Below are positions 58,928 to 64,000 of a stretch of DNA of 64,000 nucleotides, in pieces. Source of the DNA: Firm-13 sp037143795 (lineage in GTDB: Bacteria > Bacillota > Clostridia > Saccharofermentanales > Saccharofermentanaceae); contig JBAWXZ010000018.1 of the NCBI GenBank assembly GCA_037143795.1, forward strand, positions 3,360-67,359, given 5' to 3'. Positions within the stretch are counted from its first letter, which is position 1; the number at the start of each line of letters is the position of its first letter. The position numbers and the translations under genes are program-made. The notes beneath the pieces were generated by a model. The model saw nothing but the letters and a program-made list of their open reading frames with translations. It ran no database searches and was not told where the DNA came from.

Positions 58928-60088
58928 ATGGATGCAACAGTCGGAATAACCAGACATACCTTTCTGACAATGGGAACCTACCTGTGTGTTGTCGTGTTTC
59001 ATTCATCATCACTGCTATCCTCTGCTGCCGCCATTTTGAGCGTACTGGCTGTCCAGGCAGCCGCGTATCTGATATTTCCGGCCATTGCAAAGCTGGCGGA
59101 TAAGAAGCTTATGACATTTGTGACCGTACTTTTCACTGCGGTCATGGGCGTACTGATATACAGGCTCTACGGAATACTTCCAATCAGCGGCATTTCAGTT
59201 TCTTTCCTGCCTTTCCAGGATCCGGTATTCCTGTTGGTTCTGGTTCCCCTTCTCATGGACCAGGCTCAGTATCCGGACAAATACCCGCTTCGGTTTGTAT
59301 TAAAACAGGCGGGGCTGTTTGCCGGCATGATGCTTTTCGTGTCCTTCATCCGGGAAATACTCGGATATGGCACCCTGCCCGGAACCCGTATATTTGCAGA
59401 AGGTTTACAGCCGATGCCGCTGATGGCCCATACGGCAGGGGCAGCATTTCTGATACTCCTGCTGATGTTGTCTGTACTCTATCTATACCGTCGAATTACC
59501 GGAACACGCCAGGTGCTGTCTGTCATCGAAGATTCCGGCACATCCTCAAAGCAGCCGGTTCTGATCAGAAAACAGGAACTGGAGTACTTATATTCGGCAC
59601 TCTATTGTCTGCTAATTACCGCAACTGTGATGATCAGCCTGTATTTACTTTCCGTTTTTGTCCTGCCGGCAGATATACCATTCGACATTATACTTATGAC
59701 CGCGGTCGTACTGCAGGGAATGATGATGGGACTTGTGCGCCTGCTTTCCGGTCGAAACAATCCGAATATTTCCCGGATCCTACTGCTTCCATGGCTCATA
59801 CCTGTGCAGACATTGGTGCTGCTCATTCCGTATTCGCAGGAATTCAGAGGATTTCTGACGGGAAAAGGAACAATCCATGGACTTGTCGGACTGCTGTTCT
59901 ATCTGGCATGCTCATGGATATTTGCTGTAAGTCTTTTGCTCTTTATAAGATCTGTCATAAGAAGACTTCTATTCGGGAAGCGTCCGGAAATACTTTCCGG
60001 ACTGCCGCTGTTGCTTCTGTTTACAGGCCTTGGACTGATGGTATTAGCCGGATTTGCTGCTATTCCATATAACATGATGCTGAAGTGA
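58928..60088 (+). CDS. Polytopic membrane protein, possible fused and diverged RnfE-RnfA
   Basis: 386 residues with ten to twelve hydrophobic helices in two halves separated by a hydrophilic loop (about 195-220). In the first half FIREILGYGTLPG (140-152) matches the RnfE/NqrD segment REILGxGTLFG, with the preceding helices spaced as in RnfE. The second half has six helices of the right size for RnfA but no clear motif. The GLGMGLATTFV-type motif and membrane cysteines expected of RnfA/E are not seen. ATG 58928 follows GGGGGTG. It occupies the rnfE-rnfA position in the operon. An unrelated membrane protein that replaced E and A is the alternative. Confidence 0.5.
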   Translation: MDATVGITRHTFLTMGTYLCVVVFHSSSLLSSAAAILSVLAVQAAAYLIFPAIAKLADKKLMTFVTVLFTAVMGVLIYRLYGILPISGISVSFLPFQDPVFLLVLVPLLMDQAQYPDKYPLRFVLKQAGLFAGMMLFVSFIREILGYGTLPGTRIFAEGLQPMPLMAHTAGAAFLILLLMLSVLYLYRRITGTRQVLSVIEDSGTSSKQPVLIRKQELEYLYSALYCLLITATVMISLYLLSVFVLPADIPFDIILMTAVVLQGMMMGLVRLLSGRNNPNISRILLLPWLIPVQTLVLLIPYSQEFRGFLTGKGTIHGLVGLLFYLACSWIFAVSLLLFIRSVIRRLLFGKRPEILSGLPLLLLFTGLGLMVLAGFAAIPYNMMLK

Positions 60089-60130
60089 ATAAGAAATGAC
60101 TCCTTTGTCAGCCTATCATCGTCATTATTG

Positions 60131-60159
60131 TTGTTCATCCGGTGAAAATACGGTATAAT
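60131..60159 (+). promoter_or_regulatory. Promoter of tRNA-Arg
   Basis: TTGTTC (60131-60136), 17-base spacer, TATAAT (60154-60159), about 44 bases before the tRNA. Confidence 0.65.
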
Positions 60160-60202
60160 CGTCTCCGGTCATCTTTTTTATTCCTGTTAAAACTTGCTAT
60201 AT

Positions 60203-60278
60203 GCGCTCGTAGCTCAGGGGATAGAGCGACCGCCTCCTAAGCGGTAGGCCGACGGTTCAATTCCGCCCGGGCGCACCA
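60203..60278 (+). tRNA. tRNA-Arg(CCU)
   Basis: Cloverleaf folded by hand: acceptor GCGCTCG/CGGGCGC, D arm GCTC/GAGC, anticodon stem ACCGC/GCGGT with loop CTCCTAA (anticodon CCT, reads AGG), T loop TTCAATT, encoded CCA at 60276-60278. The T stem GACGG/CCGCC has an A50-C64 mismatch. The 3' end of this gene is the likely integration site of the element that follows. Confidence 0.95.
60252..60278 (+). other. Probable left attachment site (attL) within the tRNA 3' end
   Basis: The integrase gene begins its 3' end 71 bases away and points at the tRNA, and the sequence beyond is AT-rich phage-like DNA. The exact core cannot be fixed without the right end; the T arm to CCA is the usual choice. Confidence 0.5.
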
Positions 60279-60284
60279 AACCTG

Positions 60285-60319
60285 AAAACCCCTGCAATCA
60301 CTGGATTACAGGGGTTTTT
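60285..60319 (+). terminator. Intrinsic terminator after tRNA-Arg
   Basis: AAAACCCCTG (60285-60294) pairs with CAGGGGTTTT (60309-60318), with AATC/GATT continuing the stem; T-run at the end. It would also stop minus-strand transcription from the integrase. Confidence 0.8.
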
Positions 60320-60348
60320 AGTTTGCCTGAAATTGCTGGTTATTTTGG

Positions 60349-61506
60349 TCAAATTTGTTGATTTGTCCCCACTTTTGTCCCCACTTCAAAAATAAAAATT
60401 TTTGAAAGGCTTTCGGCAGCAGATGTTTTATCGTCATCAGTGAGACCAATATAGTATTTCAAAGTTATCTCAATTGATGTGTGACCCATAATATATTTGA
60501 GTTGATTAGGTCTTAAAACTCGAGCTGCATCGGTAGCAAAAGTATGTCTGAAATGATATAGAGTAAATTTAACAGCTGGTTTAATTAGCTCACCGTTTGT
60601 TTTTCTACCTACTTTTTTCCACTCCGCAGTATTTGCCCGAGTGCGCTTAAAGGCAGAATTTATTGCCTCAAGATTTGGCATTCCTTTGGCAGATGAAAAA
60701 AACCATTTTGTTTCTAGAGGAAGTTGTTGCTTTATCAAATCCAGGACTTCACGTAATTGCGGCGTTATAGGTATATCCCGACGAGCTGCTTTCGTCTTAA
60801 GCCCTCCAAGACCGTATTTAGTTATAGCTCGACGAATTAGAAGTACGTCTCCATGATCATCAAGCAATTTTAAGCCTGCACATTCAGATGGTCTCAATCC
60901 AGAATATCGAAGTACAAGATAGAAATAATAGTATTTCGACATTTCTGCGACGTGTAAAAACTTTGTCAAATCTTCATTCGAAATTAAATGTATTTCTGAA
61001 TCATCATCCGCATCATCCATTGCAGGCAATTGTTTTGAACGTGTTATAAGCCCTGCTGTAGGACACGTTAGTAAAAGTCCTAAGGTATTTATAGACCAAT
61101 TATATGGCCGTGAAATACATCCTCGTATTTTTGAAATTTCAGACTGACCAAACCCAAGGCTAGCTGCTTCGGAAACTATTTTATATACATGAAACCGCTG
61201 GATCTTGTTGATTTGCATGTTCCCAATTTCCGGTTTTACAAAAATGTTAAAAGCTCTCTGAATATTGACAACATCACTTTTACTGCAAAAAATTTTCTGA
61301 TATTCAGACTGCCATTGAATAAATAGTTCGGAGAAAGTCATCTTAATTGATGACACAACTACTTTTTCAGACTCTTCACAACGATATTTGAATTGTGTGA
61401 CAGATTCAAATGAATGCTGCCTAAGTTCGACACGTATACCAGCTTTATCTGTATAACGATACCGTTTTCGACCATCATTCGATTTTTTTACCGCATTTTT
61501 GGGCAT
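60349..61506 (-). CDS. int: Tyrosine-type site-specific integrase
   Basis: 385 residues. N-terminal arm-binding and SAM-like core-binding regions, then the catalytic domain: RYSGLRPSECAGL with the first Arg, YHFRHTFATDAARVL with the His-x-x-Arg set, MGHTSIEITLKYY with the nucleophilic Tyr. It resembles integrases of Firmicute prophages and ICEs. The C-terminus carries a doubled KVGT (from two TGTCCCCACTT repeats at 60363-60385). It is oriented toward the tRNA, the usual layout for tRNA-inserted elements. GGGATGGGG precedes ATG 61506. Confidence 0.93.
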   Translation of the reverse strand: MPKNAVKKSNDGRKRYRYTDKAGIRVELRQHSFESVTQFKYRCEESEKVVVSSIKMTFSELFIQWQSEYQKIFCSKSDVVNIQRAFNIFVKPEIGNMQINKIQRFHVYKIVSEAASLGFGQSEISKIRGCISRPYNWSINTLGLLLTCPTAGLITRSKQLPAMDDADDDSEIHLISNEDLTKFLHVAEMSKYYYFYLVLRYSGLRPSECAGLKLLDDHGDVLLIRRAITKYGLGGLKTKAARRDIPITPQLREVLDLIKQQLPLETKWFFSSAKGMPNLEAINSAFKRTRANTAEWKKVGRKTNGELIKPAVKFTLYHFRHTFATDAARVLRPNQLKYIMGHTSIEITLKYYIGLTDDDKTSAAESLSKIFIFEVGTKVGTNQQI

Positions 61507-61534
61507 AGAAACCCCATCCCTTCGTATGCAAAAA

Positions 61535-62230
61535 TTAATGAATATTGCTCTGAAAAGCTACTGCCAATCCTAAAATTTTTATTCCTTCAAGTTCTTCATT
61601 TCTATAGATCATTGGCTTATAAGATGGATTTTCAGCCATCAGAACCAATTCATTTTGATTTTTGTATACACGTCTTAGGAAAACCTCATCGCCGATGAGG
61701 ACAGCAGCAATTTCTCCATCATTTACTTGCGAATCCTCGTATATAAAGACATAGTCTCCGTCGAGAATTCGTGCATTCAGCATGCTGTCTCCCTTAATTT
61801 TTATGCAAAAGGATGCTCGAGCATCAGAACCAATATCAAAATAGTATTCATCTTTTCGTTCCGAAAAAATTAACTGGCCAGTAACAACACTATCTAACAT
61901 TGGAACCTTCTTCATTTTTATATCCAATATGTTAGTAGGAAGACCCGCATCACTTTTTTCCCAATACTGATTGCTTTTTTCATTAGTTGACTTGACAATA
62001 TGTTGACCATTAATAAAAGAAGTTGTTCCTGCATCCCTGCCAAAAATGTAGTCTGTGCTTACGTTAAAATATTCAGCAAGTTTCATCACTGTTTCTGTAT
62101 CCGGTGTACGGAGACCTTGTTCCCAATTTCTATAAGTTCCGTGTGGAACTCCCAGAGCATCAGCCATTTGCTTTTGACTGAGTTTTGTATTGTTCCTAAG
62201 AATCTTTAGTCGTTTCTGATCTAAACTCAT
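61535..62230 (-). CDS. Phage repressor: XRE helix-turn-helix plus S24-like domain
   Basis: 231 residues. HTH at about 5-60 (KLSQKQMADALGVPHGTYRNWEQG) and a C-terminal LexA/CI-like domain with the nucleophile Ser in KGDSMLNARILDGDYVFI. The usual catalytic Lys region reads VFLRRVY, with Arg at the Lys position, and the Ala-Gly cleavage pair is replaced by Thr-Gly, so self-cleavage may be absent. ATG 62230 follows GGAGG. It is divergent from a Cro-like gene with two shared operators between, and almost certainly keeps the element silent. Confidence 0.88.
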   Translation of the reverse strand: MSLDQKRLKILRNNTKLSQKQMADALGVPHGTYRNWEQGLRTPDTETVMKLAEYFNVSTDYIFGRDAGTTSFINGQHIVKSTNEKSNQYWEKSDAGLPTNILDIKMKKVPMLDSVVTGQLIFSERKDEYYFDIGSDARASFCIKIKGDSMLNARILDGDYVFIYEDSQVNDGEIAAVLIGDEVFLRRVYKNQNELVLMAENPSYKPMIYRNEELEGIKILGLAVAFQSNIH

Positions 62231-62251
62231 AAATTTTTCCTCCACGAGACT

Positions 62252-62280
62252 AGAATACACCATCCGGGTGTATCAATCAA
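62252..62280 (-). promoter_or_regulatory. Repressor-gene promoter with operator O1 inside
   Basis: Minus-strand TTGATT (62280-62275), 17-base spacer, TATTCT (62257-62252). Operator O1, TACACC-N5-GGTGTA (62256-62272), fills the spacer, so the repressor can control itself. Confidence 0.65.
62256..62272. promoter_or_regulatory. Operator O1
   Basis: Perfect palindrome TACACC-ATCCG-GGTGTA; half-sites identical to O2. Confidence 0.75.
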
Positions 62281-62320
62281 CAACAGCAACATCAAATTGA
62301 AGATATATTTCAAAAATGCG

Positions 62321-62349
62321 TTGACCTGTACACCACGGTGGTGTATCAT
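62321..62349 (+). promoter_or_regulatory. Early rightward promoter with operator O2 inside
   Basis: TTGACC (62321-62326), 17-base spacer, TATCAT (62344-62349). O2 (62329-62345) covers the spacer and the first bases of the -10. Confidence 0.7.
62329..62345. promoter_or_regulatory. Operator O2
   Basis: TACACC-ACGGT-GGTGTA, arms extending to eight bases (TACACCAC/GTGGTGTA). Confidence 0.75.
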
Positions 62350-62394
62350 ACAAAGGAATAATGCATAAGCAAATATCTTGAGGAGGGTATATTA

Positions 62395-62634
62395 GTGCTT
62401 GAAAACAGAATTGGTGCGGAACGAGCGCGACTGCGCATCTCTCAATCTGAACTTGCAAAGGAACTCGGAGTATCAAACAAGAGTGTTAGTAACTGGGAAG
62501 TTGATGCTAGAAAATGTCCCCCGAAACATTTGATCAAACTTGCTGACAGGTTTACATGTACAACGGACTATTTGCTTGGAATTTCTGAAAATAAGTATCA
62601 GGAAAAGTTAGCACGAAAAAATAAAACGAGGTAA
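62395..62634 (+). CDS. Cro-like XRE regulator
   Basis: 79 residues, essentially one XRE helix-turn-helix (RLRISQSELAKELGVSNKSVSNWE) with a short basic tail. Start is GTG 62395, eight bases after GAGGAGGG (62379-62386). First gene of the rightward early operon, driven by the promoter overlapping O2; the position and size match Cro, the antagonist of the repressor. Confidence 0.85.
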   Translation: MLENRIGAERARLRISQSELAKELGVSNKSVSNWEVDARKCPPKHLIKLADRFTCTTDYLLGISENKYQEKLARKNKTR

Positions 62635-62640
62635 TCGCTA

Positions 62641-63027
62641 ATGAAATCAAGTAACGTAGTTCAGTCAATTAAAAAGAACATTCCACACCCTGTAAAAGAT
62701 AAAATCAACTATGAAGACCTACTTGAATTGATGCATGTCCGTCATCAGACCAGAAAGTCGATTGCACGTACTTGTGGAGTTACACAGCAGGCGTATGGGA
62801 GATGGATTAAAAGTGGTCTCCTAATGCCAGGATCGGTAATATTAGAAACAGCTAGAGTACTGGGTGTTCCGTATGAGCGATTCGGCGAAATCTTTTTTTG
62901 CGTAATGGTCAGAAATAACTCTATACGATTTCGGAAGATAGGTCCTATGGATGCTATGGAAGGTGATAGAAATATTAATTATATTCCAAGTGATAGAGCG
63001 GAAAAGGTTGCAGTTAATAATGAGTAG
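62641..63027 (+). CDS. Small helix-turn-helix phage protein
   Basis: 128 residues. A helix-turn-helix is visible at about 25-80 (HQTRKSIARTCGVTQQAYGRWIKSG, ILETARVLGVPYERF). Such second regulators in early phage operons act as antirepressor, excisionase or replication control; I cannot choose. ATG 62641 is preceded by GAGG, six bases after the previous stop. Confidence 0.6.
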   Translation: MKSSNVVQSIKKNIPHPVKDKINYEDLLELMHVRHQTRKSIARTCGVTQQAYGRWIKSGLLMPGSVILETARVLGVPYERFGEIFFCVMVRNNSIRFRKIGPMDAMEGDRNINYIPSDRAEKVAVNNE

Positions 63028-63056
63028 TTGTTACAAGTGAAAATAGGAGGCTGCAA

Positions 63057-64000
63057 ATGCCAGAAAAAAAGTATTACTACTTCAAATTGGAAAATACTTT
63101 CTTTGATCAGAAGGAAATCAAAAAATTACGGAAAATTCCGGGTGGAGATGCTTACACTGTCATTTATTTAAAAATGATTCTCTCTAGTCTTGAAACGAAT
63201 GGAGTTCTCTTTTTTGAGGGGTTTGAGGATAGTTTTTCGAAGGAAGTTGCATTAGTTCTGGATGAAAACCCTGATGCCGTTGAAATAACGGTTGTATTTT
63301 TGAGGACGCATAAGCTTCTCGTCGAATGTGCTCCGGATGAGTACTCTTTAGTCAATGTACAAGAAAAAATTGATGGTTTATCAACAAGTGCAATACGAAA
63401 GAGAAGACAAAGGGAACGTGAGAAACAGCTGGAAACACCTGCAATATATGGATCGATGGGACAATGTCACGCACAAGTCACGCCGCTGTCACGCATGAGT
63501 CACGTGCATGTCACAGGAAGTCACGAAATATCAGATCAAGATCAAGAGACAGATCAAGATCGAGAAACAGATCCATCTATCAATCAAGAAGGCTTGATCG
63601 ATGGATCGACTGATTACAACATCAGAGAAGAAATGGTAAAAAATCGTGGTATTCCATATGTGTATTCAACTGACAAAGAATTTATGAAAACGGCAATACA
63701 CATTCTGACTGCATGGGATCAGATGATGAGTGACGAAGATGATTGGTATGGGCATGAGGAATACAAATATGCGTATATCATGCTTAACGATGCTTTGGTT
63801 GATATGTGTACCACTCAGGAGGTCCGCAAGTATGGTGACACACCTGCAGTGTCATATGCGAAGGTAATTGACAAAATTAATCAGTGCTCTGTTTTGTTCG
63901 ATAGTGACACTAAAATCACAATCTGCAATTTAATACACGAAATGCTGGATGCCTTGGTAAATGCACTTGTGAAATACAAAGTGACAAAAACATTTCCATA
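63057..64000 (+). CDS. Phage replisome organizer (DnaD/GntR-like N-terminal domain), 3' end off the window
   Basis: 314 codons visible with no stop. Residues 1 to about 120 (KKYYYFKLENTFFDQKEIKKLRKIPGGD, GVLFFEGF) match the phage replisome organizer N-terminal domain, a winged helix that binds the origin. A linker with many Gln/Asp/Glu repeats (DQDQETDQDRETD) follows, then a second helical domain. ATG 63057 is six bases after AGGAGG (63045-63050). Phage proteins of this kind carry the replication origin inside their own gene, and six phased GTCAC repeats are found in the linker-coding region. A helicase-loader gene would be expected next. Confidence 0.85.
   Translation, partial: MPEKKYYYFKLENTFFDQKEIKKLRKIPGGDAYTVIYLKMILSSLETNGVLFFEGFEDSFSKEVALVLDENPDAVEITVVFLRTHKLLVECAPDEYSLVNVQEKIDGLSTSAIRKRRQREREKQLETPAIYGSMGQCHAQVTPLSRMSHVHVTGSHEISDQDQETDQDRETDPSINQEGLIDGSTDYNIREEMVKNRGIPYVYSTDKEFMKTAIHILTAWDQMMSDEDDWYGHEEYKYAYIMLNDALVDMCTTQEVRKYGDTPAVSYAKVIDKINQCSVLFDSDTKITICNLIHEMLDALVNALVKYKVTKTFP
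63466..63525 (+). repeat. Iteron array, candidate element replication origin
   Basis: GTCACG/A occurs at 63466, 63477, 63488, 63499, 63510 and 63520: spacings 11, 11, 11, 11 and 10 bases, one helical turn each, all in the same direction, inside the replisome-organizer gene. Confidence 0.75.
63531..63607 (+). repeat. AGATCAAG repeats and hairpin beside the iterons
   Basis: AGATCAAGA repeats follow the iterons (63533-63562), then a hairpin with GATCCATC (63570-63577) pairing with GATGGATC (63600-63607) and ATCAAG/CTTGAT inside. Such AT-rich repeats and hairpins next to iterons are common in phage origins. Confidence 0.55.

Noticed and set aside
60363..60385. Doubled TGTCCCCACTT as the attachment core
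   Set aside because: Both copies lie inside the integrase coding region and encode a repeated KVGT; the tRNA 3' end is the more likely core.
63466..63525. CRISPR-like or simple coding repeat explanation for GTCAC units
   Set aside because: Units are only 5-6 bases with one-turn spacing and the codons around them encode a non-repetitive peptide, so DNA-level phasing is the better explanation.

Overview
The window looks like chromosomal DNA of a low-to-mid GC, strictly anaerobic Clostridia-type Firmicute (Lachnospiraceae/Oscillospirales-like; I cannot name a genus). Evidence: anaerobic NrdG, rubredoxin plus FprA flavoprotein, an Rnf-like operon with RnfC, SpoVG, AddAB rather than RecBCD, ribosomal protein L27 with the Prp-cleaved N-terminal extension, DUF951/DUF1836/DUF4364/DUF1385 genes, and strong AGGAGG ribosome binding sites with TTGACA-N17-TATAAT promoters.

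Layout. 1-2000: 3' part of a large FtsX-type ABC permease. 2079-8717: rho (with a giant disordered insert), rpmE, yqhQ-like DUF1385, prmC, DUF951, DUF1836. 8756-10644: on the minus strand, a NifU-like scaffold gene followed by the conserved GGGtGRT gene. 10663-13540: prfA and a natural Sua5-arginine phosphatase fusion. 13780-15040: rpsF-ssb-rpsR. 15087-21230: rplI-dnaB-tilS-hpt-ftsH. 21360-24653: a self-contained four-gene cassette (two half-size EmrE/ArnEF-like membrane proteins, a PaaK/CapK-like adenylating enzyme, a GNAT/FemAB-like acyltransferase) that reads like an envelope-modification module. 24719-26309: murC (minus) with a possible 14-codon leader peptide. 26529-29639: spoVG, an unknown polytopic membrane protein, a LacI-type repressor. 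29640-30056: a gene-free block packed with related inverted and direct repeats. 30057-32564: rplU-prp-rpmA and obgE. 32631-34770: rubredoxin, fprA, and DUF4364 on the other strand. 34963-40479: pgi, a solitary trpF, the TIGR03960/TIGR03936 radical SAM pair, nrdG. 40499-45276: a lipid neighbourhood (MarR/FabT-like, acyl carrier protein, lipid kinase, PlsC, acyl-CoA ligase). 45290-53191: addB, addA, tadA (minus). 53228-55301: a zinc-ribbon membrane protein and sigA. 55332-60088: a strongly diverged Rnf-like operon. 60131-60319: tRNA-Arg(CCU). 60349-64000: the left end of a prophage or integrative element inserted at that tRNA, lower in GC, running off the window.

How it works together. Most of the window is housekeeping: translation (release factor and its methylase, ribosomal proteins, tRNA modification), replication and repair (DnaB, SSB, AddAB), sigma and Rho factors, cell wall (MurC) and oxygen/NO defence (rubredoxin to FprA). 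The parts most worth attention are the Rnf-like operon, which keeps RnfC ferredoxin centres and an RnfD flavin threonine but has lost the RnfG flavin threonine, has no RnfB, and replaces RnfE/RnfA by one 386-residue membrane protein; the four-gene envelope cassette; and the element end, where a divergent repressor switch with two identical-half-site operators and a helically phased iteron array inside the replisome-organizer gene can be read directly from the sequence.
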